Source: Magnetococcales bacterium (GTDB lineage Bacteria; Pseudomonadota; Magnetococcia; Magnetococcales; JADGBX01). Taken from it: DNA of 42,079 bases. Below, in pieces: positions 27,001-35,265 of this stretch (the stretch's first letter is position 1; each line of letters begins with the position of its first letter). The notes beneath the pieces were generated by a model. It saw only the letters and a program-made list of their open reading frames with translations. It ran no database searches and was not told where the DNA came from. The stretch lies in assembly GCA_015231265.1 (NCBI GenBank), contig JADGBX010000011.1, positions 1 through 42,079 of the forward strand, read 5' to 3'. The position numbers and the translations under genes are program-made.

Positions 27001-27242
27001 ACGATCTGCGGAGACTGACCCGGGAAATCGGTACGGATGATCACCTGAGTGTCGGAGAGATCGGGAACCGCATCCAACGGTGCCCGCTGAACCGCCAACA
27101 CCCCGGTCACTGCCAGAGCGATCATGGCCACAACAACCAGGATCTGGTTGTGAATCGACCACTCGATCACTTTGGCGACCAGAGAGAGGGAGGGGTCGTG
27201 CCCACCCACCTCCGAGACATTTCCATCTTCCGACCCGGACAT
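24075..27242 (-). CDS. cusA: CusA-type heavy-metal RND efflux pump
   Basis: 1055 residues from the ATG at 27242, which overlaps the cusB stop as TGATG; a GTG at 27245 is also possible. It has the full RND length, with twelve membrane helices and two large periplasmic loops. HME-RND marks include RAPLDAVPDLSDTQVIIRTD, LISLIFLLHVRSAFVAIV, and in the porter region RMDMISTGIRTPVGVKISG, equivalent to the Met-bearing segment of E. coli CusA. It is expected to export Cu(I)/Ag(I) by proton antiport with CusB and CusC. The CusF neighbour and the methionines favour copper/silver over zinc, cobalt or cadmium. Confidence 0.93.
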   Translation of the reverse strand: MSGSEDGNVSEVGGHDPSLSLVAKVIEWSIHNQILVVVAMIALAVTGVLAVQRAPLDAVPDLSDTQVIIRTDFPGQSPQIVEDLVTYPLSTTLLGLPRTEAVRGYSMFGASFVYIIFEDGVDQYWARSRVSEALSSVQGQLPASASSRMGPDATGVGWIYQYALVDRSGRHDLSQLRTLQDWFLRFELATVPGVSEVASVGGFTKEYQVLIDPNRLRAYHVPLTRVRMAVKAGSKEVGGRVIERGETEYMIRSKGYVTSLADLEQIVILSRNGSPVLLSDVARIVEGPELRRGVAELNGEGEVVAGIVVMRSGENALTVIKGIKEKLRQLQNGLPEGIEIVTVYDRAPLIQGAVDYLSHKLLEEAAVVALISLIFLLHVRSAFVAIVTLPLGVLAAFIVMTAQGITANIMSLGGIAIAIGAMVDASIVMVENAHRKLSALPKTCSAAERRATILAANKEVGPGLFFSLLIITVSFLPVFALTGESYRLFSPLAYTKTYAMAFAAILSVTLVPVLMVWLIRGTILKETSNPLNRLFIALYKPLLWVCLKLRWVTILLAIAALASVVIPLSRTGTEFMPALYEGELLYMPTTLPGVSITKAKEVLAQTNRLIRTVPEVGRVFGKVGRADTATDPAPISMIETWIELKPKAQWRTGMTVDGIIKALDQTVKLPGLVNSWGYPIKIRMDMISTGIRTPVGVKISGSDLEEIGRIALDIEATVKEVKGTRSAFADRVTGGKYLEITPNRTELARQNIDMEIFQSVIQVALGGMKVAESVQGRERYKIMMRYDRPFRDSAKALADILIPTPHGHHVPLGELATIAFSEGPPMIKSENARLTGWVFVDIADRDIGSFVADAREHVAQRVKLPAGYAVTWSGQFEQMLEAKARLKIAIPAAVVIIFVLLMLHFGTLDRTMIIMLSLPFGLIGGMWAVDLAGYNLSVAVAVGFIALGGIAVETAVVMLIYIDHRVRTHPPKDRTDLFEAIMHGAVLRVRPKLMTVSVIIAGLLPVFFTDGLGADVMRRIALPMVGGMISTTLLTLIVIPAIYLIWEGRRLPVRA

Positions 27243-28960
27243 CACTTCTGCTCCCCGTGATCCATCACAGCGGCTTCGTCTGCACTACTTGCTGGCGTAT
27301 CCGATGCCTGTTGCTTCGATTCGGGGTAGGCAAGTGCCGTTGCAGTACCGTCACCGTAGGGATTGTACGCATCATCGTCCAACTGCATCCAGAGCCGCCC
27401 ATTCCCATCATCCTGAAACAGGATCAATCCCTTGCTTTGGTAGTGCTCGGGCTTCGCCTCCAGAATCCAGGGTTTGAGAGTGGCAGTGAGATCGTTGAGT
27501 GCCGCCAGAATCTCCGTATCGGTGCGCGCCTGCTGAATACGGCCAACAGCCCGTTCGGCACCGTCGAGTAGAAATCCCAGTTGCGTCTTACCGAACCGGG
27601 ACCAGAGCAGCGCTTTGATCTCTCGTGACGCCTGGAGAAACTTGGGATCCATATCGAAGCCATCGGCCAGCGATTCATGGACATAGAGCGCCGCATCCAC
27701 AAGATGATCCACCATGGCCATCTGACCCTTGGTGAGGGAGAGCAGAGAAAGAGGTGTCTGCAACCGTTGCAGCTTGGTGAACGACTCCCGTAGCGCACTC
27801 TCGGAATCGAGCAGGAACTGACCGGAGATTACAACATCCTCGCCCGCTTTGATGCCTTCCAGAATCTCCGTCCGTCCTCCCGTCTCCAGACCGGTGCGGA
27901 CGGTGCGGGGTTCGAAACGCCCTTCACCACTGGAGAGCACCACATGCGGGCCGTCACTATCCATCAAAATCGATTCACTGGGGATAGCCAATCGCTTCTG
28001 CACATCCACTTCGAATACCACATCAGCGTAGGCTCCGGGACGCAGAACCCCCTTGGGATTGGGAATCACCAATCGGACCTGACCGGTTCGACTGCTGGCA
28101 TCGATAGTAGGGTAGATGTAGTCCACAGTCGTGCGGATGCCCGCACCGGGACGGTTGGGAAAAGTGACTCTGGCAACAGTCTTGCGGGAGATAAAGGGGA
28201 GATCCTTCTCCGGCACACTGGCCATCAGCCAGACGGAACGGTAGTCCTGAATCGTGATCAGAGACATGCCCGGTTTAATGTAGGAACCGGCACGGATGGC
28301 AAGTTTCGATACACGGCCCGCATGCACGGCATGCACCGGCACCCGCTGCAACACCCGCCGCTTCTTGCGTATCGTTGCCAAAGCACCCGCCTGCACGCCG
28401 AGAGATTTCAGACGTTGCCGAGAGACGGCGATGCGCGCTTTACTGCCCTGGGCAAGCGCGTCGAGATAGTCCTGTTGCGCCACCACCAGATCGGGACTGT
28501 AGAGGGTGAAGAGCAACCGCCCCCGCCGGACGATATCGCCGATGGCCGTCACTTTCAGGGTCTCAATCCACCCCTCCACGCGTCCGGAGAGGATGGTCTC
28601 CAGACGGCTGTTTTCGGTCACCAGTCCATAGGCACGCATCTCCCGACCGAAGGAGGTCATCTCCGCCCGCCCAAGCCGCACGCCCATGGTCTGGATCGTC
28701 TCAGCCGGAACAACGACACCTTGCCGCTGGTCGGAACCTGTCGCTTCGCCCTCATCTGCCGTGGCCATGGGCACCAGATCCATGCCGCAGATGGGACAGG
28801 CTCCCATCGCTTCAGCAATGTAGTGGGGATGCATGGGGCAGGTGAATTTTTTTGTCGACACCGTCTGGACAGACTCTTGGGCCATCACCGGAGTGATCAC
28901 CCCAACCCCACCACTCACTATCATGAGGAAGAGACTCAGGATGGAAGCCAAACGAACCAT
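27242..28960 (-). CDS. cusB: CusB-type periplasmic adaptor with heavy-metal-binding domain
   Basis: About 572 residues from the ATG at 28960 (GAGGGG 5 bases upstream); an upstream GTG at 28972 overlaps the cusC stop. Signal peptide VRLASILSLFLMIVSGG. Next comes a heavy-metal-binding domain KFTCPMHPHYIAEA followed by CPICGMDLVPM. Then the adaptor core (barrel-sandwich, hairpin and beta-barrel, including IPSESILMDSDGPHVVL). A C-terminal extension of about 165 residues is helical and carries LILFQDDGNGRLWMQ. It bridges CusA and CusC across the periplasm. The metal-binding N-terminal domain suggests direct metal loading of the pump. Confidence 0.92.
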   Translation of the reverse strand: MVRLASILSLFLMIVSGGVGVITPVMAQESVQTVSTKKFTCPMHPHYIAEAMGACPICGMDLVPMATADEGEATGSDQRQGVVVPAETIQTMGVRLGRAEMTSFGREMRAYGLVTENSRLETILSGRVEGWIETLKVTAIGDIVRRGRLLFTLYSPDLVVAQQDYLDALAQGSKARIAVSRQRLKSLGVQAGALATIRKKRRVLQRVPVHAVHAGRVSKLAIRAGSYIKPGMSLITIQDYRSVWLMASVPEKDLPFISRKTVARVTFPNRPGAGIRTTVDYIYPTIDASSRTGQVRLVIPNPKGVLRPGAYADVVFEVDVQKRLAIPSESILMDSDGPHVVLSSGEGRFEPRTVRTGLETGGRTEILEGIKAGEDVVISGQFLLDSESALRESFTKLQRLQTPLSLLSLTKGQMAMVDHLVDAALYVHESLADGFDMDPKFLQASREIKALLWSRFGKTQLGFLLDGAERAVGRIQQARTDTEILAALNDLTATLKPWILEAKPEHYQSKGLILFQDDGNGRLWMQLDDDAYNPYGDGTATALAYPESKQQASDTPASSADEAAVMDHGEQK

Positions 28961-28968
28961 GTTTCCCC

Positions 28969-30321
28969 TCACTCGGTGGTGATGAAGTGGCTGTTGATAC
29001 GGGCGATCAGTTTCACACGACGAGCACGCTCTCCAGCCAACTCTACGTCAATGGCCAGACGACGAATCACCGGTCTCAATACCGCCTCCCACTGCACCCG
29101 GCCTGCGGCGTAGCGACGTCGGGCCGCCTCTTCCACTTTTTTGAGATTGTCCGATTTCTCTTGCAGAAGCTCCAAGGCTCGTTCACTGGTTTTGCGTTTG
29201 ACATCGAGAACATCCAGAGTACGGCGAAGTGTACGCAGTTGGTCCTGATACGCCATCTCTGCGGCGGATTTTCGCGCCGACGCCGCTCTTAGATCGGGAT
29301 CCTGTCGAAAATGCTGCCAGAGCGGCACCGTCACCCCCACCTTGGCCGTCACCCAATCCTCACCATCAAAGGTCGCCCCGGACTCACGGATCTGGTAAGT
29401 GGCACCGAAAGAGAATCGGGGATCATATGCAGCCTCCTTTTCAGCCACCCCCTGCTCTGCCACGGAGATTCCCGCATTGGCGATCTTGAGCAGGTGCATG
29501 GCATCGCTCCGGCCATCCCACACCTTCGCTTCCTGATCGGGAACGACAACCGGTTCACCATCGATCCCCGTCAGCGCATGCAGTCGGCTTTTCAGAACCG
29601 CTTTCTCCCCTTCCAACTCATTGAGTTTACGGTCGATCTCGGTTCGACTCACATCCAACTCGGCAAAGCGTCCATAGTCCGCCGCTCCCGACTCCAGGCG
29701 TCCCTGCAACCATGACTCCAGCTCTCCGTAGTGTTGATGCTGTGCCTTCAGTGCGGTGATGACGCTCTCTACCTTCTCATAGTCGGCAAGTATCCCAACC
29801 ATCTCCGCCACCATCTCCGCATGGCGCCAAGCAGCAAGAAGCTCCTTTTTCGACCCACGGCGACGAAGACGTTCAGCTGTGGCCGACTGCTGACGGAAAT
29901 TGGGCAACGCTTGGGTGATACCGATGGACTTGCTGGTGGGCAGGTAACGGTCAAACTCCGGATCTTCAACCGGCAGGTTATTCACGCCGAGCGTAATCAC
30001 AGGATCGGCAAAACCGGTCGCCCCCTCGCCTTGGTGACGATCCCCGGCGCTCTGCTCTTTAAGTCCAAGAACAGCCGGATGCTGCCATATCGACGCCACA
30101 AGCTCTTCAAAGCTCGCTGAGTGCAGCGGTGATGGGACGAACATCACCAGAGCCGACAACAGGAACAGCGGGACGGAACCGTTAAAAAAGAGAGTCTTTA
30201 CACAGCGATGGCAGGGGTTCACATGTTTTTCCATTCGGCAAGCGATCAGAGACTTCAACCTATTGAAAACACGCAATTGTGACATGTATTCTGATAAACA
30301 TAAACCCTGAATAAACCTCAA
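28969..30321 (-). CDS. cusC: TolC-family outer-membrane efflux protein (CusC-like)
   Basis: 450 residues from a TTG at 30321; ATGs at 30285 and 30234 are in frame, and no start has a clear Shine-Dalgarno. The ATG at 30234 best suits the signal peptide (SVPLFLLSALVMFVPSPLHS). The mature part is an outer-membrane-factor repeat protein with two long helical hairpins (EELVASIWQHPAVLGLKEQS, FSFGATYQIRESGATF). It forms the exit channel of the metal pump. Its 5' end lies only 8 bases after the cbiO stop, with no terminator between, so readthrough from the cobalt operon is likely. Confidence 0.82.
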   Translation of the reverse strand: MRFIQGLCLSEYMSQLRVFNRLKSLIACRMEKHVNPCHRCVKTLFFNGSVPLFLLSALVMFVPSPLHSASFEELVASIWQHPAVLGLKEQSAGDRHQGEGATGFADPVITLGVNNLPVEDPEFDRYLPTSKSIGITQALPNFRQQSATAERLRRRGSKKELLAAWRHAEMVAEMVGILADYEKVESVITALKAQHQHYGELESWLQGRLESGAADYGRFAELDVSRTEIDRKLNELEGEKAVLKSRLHALTGIDGEPVVVPDQEAKVWDGRSDAMHLLKIANAGISVAEQGVAEKEAAYDPRFSFGATYQIRESGATFDGEDWVTAKVGVTVPLWQHFRQDPDLRAASARKSAAEMAYQDQLRTLRRTLDVLDVKRKTSERALELLQEKSDNLKKVEEAARRRYAAGRVQWEAVLRPVIRRLAIDVELAGERARRVKLIARINSHFITTE

Positions 30322-30328
30322 TATTTAA

Positions 30329-31177
30329 CTATAACGCATCTCGATCCTTCAACCGGCTGCAACACACCATCAACTGCTCTCTGTTGCGGGGAATAGTCAC
30401 ACGATCATCAACACCCAGAGCGTTCATCACCGCCCACGCCACCGGCATCGGTAATCCTGCCGCAGCCATCTGTTCTCCATCTGTAAGAACCGTTTCCGCC
30501 TCTCCCTGAGCAATGACCGCCCCTTGGGAGAAGAGCGCTGCATCATCCGCCCAACCGTACGCAAGATCCACATCGTGGGTGGAGAGCACCACCGTCTTAC
30601 CAAGCGCCTTGATATCAGAAAGAATGGCAAGAAGTTTGGTGACACCCTTGTGATCAAGACCAGCGGTCGGTTCGTCGAGAATCAGCAGCTCAGGATTCAT
30701 GGCCACTACACCGGCGATGGCTACACGTTTCTTCTGCCCCAAACTCAACATGTGCGGAGGGCGGTGGCTTAATGCATGAAGATCGAGCTGGTTCATGACG
30801 GTTTCCACCCTCTGCGCGATTTCACCCGCATTCAGTCCCAAATTGGCGGGACCATAGGCGATCTCATCAGCCACCGTTGCGGCAAAAATCTGCTCATCGG
30901 GATTCTGAAACACAAAACCGACACGCGAACGCCACTCTCTAAGAAAGGAGCGCCTGTAGGAGACCGGTTTACCATCAAGGAGAATCGCTCCCCTCCTGGG
31001 TCGTAACAGTCCATTCAGGTGCATGAGCAGAGTGCTCTTACCGGCACCATTGGGACCAAGCAGAGCCAGATTGCGCCCGTGGGTGATGGTGAAATCGACA
31101 CCGGAGAGCGCCTCTACACCGCCCGGATAGTCGTGATCCACCCCTTTCACCGCCATAAGGGTGCGGGGGAGACTCAT
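30329..31177 (-). CDS. cbiO: cobalt ECF transporter ATPase CbiO
   Basis: 282 residues; the ATG at 31177 overlaps the cbiQ stop (ATGA), while an ATG at 31186 adds three residues. ABC ATPase motifs are complete: Walker A LLGPNGAGKSTLL, Q-loop VFQNPDEQIF, signature MLSLGQKKRVAIAG, Walker B LLILDEPTAGLD, and the H-loop STHD. The VFQNPD and LxLGQKKR variants are typical of energy-coupling-factor ATPases. It powers cobalt uptake with CbiM, CbiN and CbiQ at the inner membrane. Confidence 0.93.
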   Translation of the reverse strand: MSLPRTLMAVKGVDHDYPGGVEALSGVDFTITHGRNLALLGPNGAGKSTLLMHLNGLLRPRRGAILLDGKPVSYRRSFLREWRSRVGFVFQNPDEQIFAATVADEIAYGPANLGLNAGEIAQRVETVMNQLDLHALSHRPPHMLSLGQKKRVAIAGVVAMNPELLILDEPTAGLDHKGVTKLLAILSDIKALGKTVVLSTHDVDLAYGWADDAALFSQGAVIAQGEAETVLTDGEQMAAAGLPMPVAWAVMNALGVDDRVTIPRNREQLMVCCSRLKDRDAL

Positions 31178-31920
31178 TGCAACCATTGGCTCAGAACGGT
31201 TCCGGCCCCTCCAGTCAATACGGGAAGAAGAACGGCCAGCACGACACGCTGACGCCGAAGAGGTGGCAGAGTGGCCCGTGAGATAACGGTATCGGAGAGG
31301 GTGCGGGCCTCCATTGCCCGCTCCATGCGCCGAGCCTGCATGAAGGCCCGCCGGAACAGCGATGTCACCAGTGTTCCTATAGAACGAAAGCGCCGATCCA
31401 TAGTCTCATGACCGAGACGCGCCTGTTGCGCCCGATAACCGGTGATCAGAGTGTCAGCCAGGATGAAGATCATGCGATAGGTGAGCAGAACGATATCCGC
31501 CAACCACTCCGGCATGCCAAGACTGTTGAACAACGCCATCCAACGGGTGGCTGGAATGGTCAGAATCATAAAAACCAATACAGCGGTGGCAGAAGCGGAG
31601 CGCAACAGTAGATGAAGGGCCAGTTCCCCACGCTCCGGTGTTATCTGCATCTGCACACCCTGGGATGACACCGACACGAATAGAGCCGGAAGTGTCACAA
31701 GAAGAAACCCGAAAGGGAGCAGAAACAGCCGCATGTAGAGCCCCGGCGGCACCTGCACCCATCTGATCAACCCCCAAAGAACTCCTGCCAGCAGAGGGGC
31801 TGTTCCCTCTGGAGGTGCTGCGATACTGATGGCCAGAAGAGCACTGGAAAGCACCATGATCTCCCAAGGATTCTCCCGTGACCAGCGATTGGCATGGGCG
31901 ACGTGATCAATCTGTTTCAT
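31174..31920 (-). CDS. cbiQ: cobalt ECF transporter transmembrane protein CbiQ
   Basis: 248 residues from the ATG at 31920, which has GGAAG about 7 bases upstream; the frame is open a further 11 codons. Five or six membrane helices. The MQARRMERAMEARTL segment near the C-terminus is the EcfT/CbiQ coupling motif (ARG-like) that contacts the ATPase. It begins inside the end of cbiN (14-base overlap) and ends inside the start of cbiO. Confidence 0.92.
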   Translation of the reverse strand: MKQIDHVAHANRWSRENPWEIMVLSSALLAISIAAPPEGTAPLLAGVLWGLIRWVQVPPGLYMRLFLLPFGFLLVTLPALFVSVSSQGVQMQITPERGELALHLLLRSASATAVLVFMILTIPATRWMALFNSLGMPEWLADIVLLTYRMIFILADTLITGYRAQQARLGHETMDRRFRSIGTLVTSLFRRAFMQARRMERAMEARTLSDTVISRATLPPLRRQRVVLAVLLPVLTGGAGTVLSQWLQ

Positions 31921-32215
31921 GATGCTTCCTGCCCTTATCCTGCTGGGCAGCACCCCGTTTCAGACCGATGTAGTAGCCAAGAAACCCCGCGCCCAACGCC
32001 GCCTGAAGAGCAAACAGCAACGTTTCGGTTTCCCCTCCCGGCGGTTCCCAAAGGGGCTCGAACCAGGGCTGATAGTTGCTGTCGATCGTAGTAATCATCG
32101 CCTGTGCCTGCCCGTCAGCACCAGCAAACTCGGATCCTTTCAGCGACGGCAGAACAAGGGGAAGCAGCGTCATCATGACAACAACAAATAGCAGCATCAC
32201 ATTGGTGCGTTTCAT
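31907..32215 (-). CDS. cbiN: cobalt transport accessory protein CbiN
   Basis: 102 residues: an N-terminal membrane helix ([20 protein letters not shown]), a periplasmic loop with [20 protein letters not shown] and [20 protein letters not shown], and a C-terminal helix. This two-helix shape and the GxDGQA and EPPxGE motifs are CbiN hallmarks. It assists CbiM in metal uptake. Strong Shine-Dalgarno (GGGAGG); starts by overlapping the cbiM stop (ATGA). Confidence 0.93.
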   Translation of the reverse strand: MKRTNVMLLFVVVMMTLLPLVLPSLKGSEFAGADGQAQAMITTIDSNYQPWFEPLWEPPGGETETLLFALQAALGAGFLGYYIGLKRGAAQQDKGRKHHETD

Positions 32216-32898
32216 GCCGTCACCTCCCGTTTCGACCGTTTTGAGAACCGTTTTAAATCATTCAGTTCATCTCGACTGTATTCGAGGAGGAAGTTCATCA
32301 CCATCACGGTCAACACCCCTTCAGTGATGGCAAGCGGAATCTGGGTAAGAGCAAAAATGGAGAGAAAGGTGAGAATGGAACCGGCACTCCCCCCGACAGG
32401 ATCGGGAAAAGCCAATCCGAGCTGAATCGCCGTCACCACATAAGTGGCCAGACAGCCGAGAGCCGTGGCCGAAAAGATGGCGATTGACCCCTTGCTCCCC
32501 AACCGTGTCATCAGACGATGCACACCATAGGCAACATAGGGACCGGCGACACCCATGGCGAAGAGATTGGCGCCTAGGGTGGAGAGACCGCCATGGGCAA
32601 GAAGCAACGCTTGAAACAGCAGAACGATCGCCCCCAGAACCGCCATCACCGACGGCCCGAAAAGCAACGCTCCCAATCCGGTCCCGGTGGGGTGGGAACT
32701 GCTTCCCGTCACCGACGGCAGCTTCAACGCCGACAGTACGAACGAGAACGCGGCAGAAGCACCCAACAGAAGACGCGTCTCCGGATGCTCTTTCAGAATC
32801 CTCTTGATTCGGCGGCTGCCCATAATCAGAAACGGCACCGAAGCTGCCCCCCATGCTGCGGCGTGCAGCGGTGGCAGAAAACCTTCCATGATGTGCAT
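32212..32898 (-). CDS. cbiM: cobalt ECF transporter substrate-specificity protein CbiM
   Basis: 228 residues. The start is set at 32898 so that the protein begins [10 protein letters not shown]: in CbiM/NikM the N-terminal Met-His loop binds the metal ion, and GGGGGAG lies 6 bases upstream. Seven or so membrane helices; [20 protein letters not shown] is the conserved second metal-site loop (His in SHPTG). It recognises Co(II). It is the first gene of cbiMNQO and is controlled by the cobalamin riboswitch upstream. Confidence 0.94.
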   Translation of the reverse strand: MHIMEGFLPPLHAAAWGAASVPFLIMGSRRIKRILKEHPETRLLLGASAAFSFVLSALKLPSVTGSSSHPTGTGLGALLFGPSVMAVLGAIVLLFQALLLAHGGLSTLGANLFAMGVAGPYVAYGVHRLMTRLGSKGSIAIFSATALGCLATYVVTAIQLGLAFPDPVGGSAGSILTFLSIFALTQIPLAITEGVLTVMVMNFLLEYSRDELNDLKRFSKRSKREVTA

Positions 32899-32903
32899 AG
32901 TGA

Positions 32904-32953
32904 ACTCCCCCGACTGGCACGATGAAAGAACCATTCACAACAGAGTGGGGAGT
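32904..32953 (-). promoter_or_regulatory. ribosome-site sequestering hairpin before cbiM
   Basis: In the transcript, ACTCCCC (32953-32947) can pair with GGGGAGT (32910-32904), which includes the cbiM Shine-Dalgarno, with about 36 bases in the loop. It lies downstream of the cobalamin aptamer and would be a translational expression platform. Seen by complementarity only. Confidence 0.5.
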
Positions 32954-33027
32954 CGGCAGAGAGCGTGAAGGTACCCGCGCACCGAGACCCGTAACCCTAT
33001 GCGCGAAGGTTCGTGTCCAAAGGTGTC

Positions 33028-33228
33028 GTCGGGCAGGTTTTCGGACTCAGGATTTCAGTTCCGCAAAGGAACACACCGGAAGAGGCGGCTTCCCACTCAT
33101 TCTGTAATGAGCAGTGCCTGGTGTCCTCGTTGAACACCTGCCCCTTCCGTCATCCTATACCGCTGCGCGTCAGTCCTGGAGTCACACCAGGTTCCCGTTT
33201 GAGTTCCCCGAACAGGGAAGCACCCGCG
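33028..33228 (-). promoter_or_regulatory. cobalamin (B12) riboswitch
   Basis: Read on the minus strand, the conserved cobalamin-aptamer elements occur in order: GGGTGCTTCCC near 33225, then GGGAACCTGGTGTGACTCC, GGACTGACGCGCAGCGGTA, GGCACTG, GGGAAGCCG and finally GAGTCCGAAAACCTGCCC (the B12-box end, near 33031-33048). Spacing and order match the family. Cobalamin binding is expected to lower cbiMNQO expression, so cobalt is imported when B12 is scarce. Confidence 0.93.
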
Positions 33229-33237
33229 ACCTGTTGA

Positions 33238-33266
33238 TGGTTACAAGATCTCCCGCAGCAAGTCAA
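33238..33266 (-). promoter_or_regulatory. candidate promoter for the cbi operon
   Basis: On the minus strand TTGACT (33266-33261) is followed after 17 bases by TAACCA (33243-33238). Transcription would start near 33231, a few bases before the first aptamer base, which supports the assignment. The -10 is weak. Confidence 0.5.
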
Positions 33267-33293
33267 TTAATAACAACACACTGACACTCGGCA

Positions 33294-34757
33294 TCACGTC
33301 CCGCAGAATGTCTGGTAGCGCGCTGCTCCCGGCCCAGGTGGTTGCTGATACGGGACCAGTTCCAAGCGATCCTCATAGGGAGCACTCAAGGCATCAAGCA
33401 GGGCGTGCAGAGGAGAGAGATCGCTCTTTTCCATCGCAGCGCCCAACGCCTCTTCTACCATGTGGTTACGGGGAATAGCGGCAGGATTGGCCGCGCACAT
33501 GCAGGCCTGAGAAGCTGAACGCTCCGACGTCTGCCGCTCTCGACGCTGTTGCCAACTCCGGTGCCAGTGCAGGAACACCTCCTCTTGATATAGAGATGTT
33601 TCAGGAATTCCCTCATTCTCTGCCAGCGCTCTAAAAGTACGGGTGTAGTCCGCCTTTTGCGCCGTCATCCAATCCAACAAACCGTTGATCAGGTCGGCAT
33701 CGCCCTCTTCTACGCCGAACAATCCCAGTTTGCGACGCATCATGGCCAACCAGCTCTTTTCGAAACGGGGAGAGAAATCATTGAGGATCTCGGTGGCGAT
33801 CTCGATGGCGGTCTCTTGCTTATCATGCAACAGAGGCAGAAGAGCCTCGGCAAAACGGGTACAGTTCCACTGGGCAATGGCCGGTTGATTGCCAAAGGCG
33901 TAACGCCCCTGATGATCGATGGAACTGAAGACGGTGGCTGTATCGTAGCTGTCCATGAAGGCGCATGGACCGTAGTCGATGGTTTCACCGCAGATGGAGC
34001 AGTTATCGGTATTCATCACACCGTGAATGAAACCAACCCGCAACCACTCCGTGATCAGATCCACCTGCCGCTCCATCACACCGCGCAGGAGTGTTTGGGC
34101 AGGATTACCCTGATCGATGCGCTCCGGATAGTGGCGTTCGAGCGCGTAATCGACCAGTTGCCGTAACACGTCATGCTCACCGCGCATGGTGACATATTGG
34201 AAGGTGCCCACACGCAGATGGCTGGCTGCCACCCGCGTCAGAATCGCCCCGGGTTCCATGCCCTCCCGGAACACCGGCTCCCCCGTCGTGACAACGGCCA
34301 GACTGCGGGTGGTAGAGATGCCCAGAGCGTGCATCGCTTCACTGATCACATACTCCCGCAGCATCGGCCCCAGAACCGCCTTACCGTCACCGCTGCGAGA
34401 GTAGGGTGTACGTCCTGAACCTTTGAACTGGATATCGACACGTCTCTCGTCAGGGGTGATCTGCTCCCCCAATACAATAGCCCGACCATCGCCCAACATA
34501 GTGAAGTGGCCGAACTGATGGCCGGCATAGGCCTGCGCCAGCGGCTCACTCCCTTCAGGCAACACTGTGCCAGAAAAGAGCGCTGCACGCTCCGATTCGT
34601 CGAGTCCGGAGAGATCCAGACCGAGTTGACGGGAGAGCGGTCTATTCAGAACGACCATTCGGGGCTCTTTCACCGCAACCGGGTTGACACGGGTAAAGAG
34701 CATCTCCGGCAGACGTGCATAACTGTTATCAAACGACCATCCAGACTGAGCAGCCAT
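33294..34757 (-). CDS. selO: protein adenylyltransferase SelO (YdiU family)
   Basis: 487 residues, the full family length. Pseudokinase-fold motifs include AYAGHQFGHFTMLGDGRAI, IQFKGSGRTPYSRSGDGKAV, LRVGTFQYV, FIHGVMNTDNCSICGETIDY and GPCAFMDSY, which hold the nucleotide- and metal-binding residues. The C-terminus ends YQTFCGT, with Cys where eukaryotic SelO has selenocysteine. SelO transfers AMP from ATP to Ser, Thr or Tyr residues of proteins and is linked to oxidative-stress response. AAGGTG precedes the ATG. It is the last gene of the run on this strand before the cbi riboswitch. Confidence 0.95.
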   Translation of the reverse strand: MAAQSGWSFDNSYARLPEMLFTRVNPVAVKEPRMVVLNRPLSRQLGLDLSGLDESERAALFSGTVLPEGSEPLAQAYAGHQFGHFTMLGDGRAIVLGEQITPDERRVDIQFKGSGRTPYSRSGDGKAVLGPMLREYVISEAMHALGISTTRSLAVVTTGEPVFREGMEPGAILTRVAASHLRVGTFQYVTMRGEHDVLRQLVDYALERHYPERIDQGNPAQTLLRGVMERQVDLITEWLRVGFIHGVMNTDNCSICGETIDYGPCAFMDSYDTATVFSSIDHQGRYAFGNQPAIAQWNCTRFAEALLPLLHDKQETAIEIATEILNDFSPRFEKSWLAMMRRKLGLFGVEEGDADLINGLLDWMTAQKADYTRTFRALAENEGIPETSLYQEEVFLHWHRSWQQRRERQTSERSASQACMCAANPAAIPRNHMVEEALGAAMEKSDLSPLHALLDALSAPYEDRLELVPYQQPPGPGAARYQTFCGT

Positions 34758-34819
34758 CCGTTCACCTTTTCTTTCCGGAAAACAACCGAATCATCGTGAC
34801 ACCATGCACGCTGAATACC

Positions 34820-35191
34820 TCAGGATCGCAGAAAACCCCAGGCCAGCATCAGCCAACCGGCAATCAGGCAGAATCCACCCAAGGGTGTCAGCGCTCCCCA
34901 CGGTGTCCATTCCACCAAAGAGAGAAGATAGAGATTGCCGCAAAAGAGGAGAATTCCGGCAGTGAGAAGAGCACCTGCCCACGCCAGAGCGCCTTCTCTG
35001 ATTCCCGACGTAACGAGCCGAGCCATCATGATCAATCCGAGCGCGTGCCACATCTGATAGTCGTTGGCGGTGGAGAAACGGTTAAGCGCGACAGCATCCC
35101 CCTTCAACACATGGGCACCATAGGCCCCCAGCGCAACAGCCAGCGCGGCGTTGACCGCACCGAACGACCCCAATAACCGCTGAAGAGTCAT
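34820..35191 (-). CDS. DUF423 (YgdD-like) membrane protein
   Basis: 123 residues and four membrane helices. The start LGSFGAVNAALAVALGAYGA followed by HVLK, and the later GILLFCGNLYLL and TPLGGFCLIAGWLMLA, are the DUF423 signature. Function unknown. GGGAGAG lies 7 bases before the ATG. It lies between the beta-lactamase-like gene and selO on the same strand. Confidence 0.9.
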   Translation of the reverse strand: MTLQRLLGSFGAVNAALAVALGAYGAHVLKGDAVALNRFSTANDYQMWHALGLIMMARLVTSGIREGALAWAGALLTAGILLFCGNLYLLSLVEWTPWGALTPLGGFCLIAGWLMLAWGFLRS

Positions 35192-35265
35192 TCAGCTCTC
35201 CCTATATTTTTTGGAAACAGAAGAGTGCATGTACGCACAATCCCGACCGATAATCAGACAGTGCT

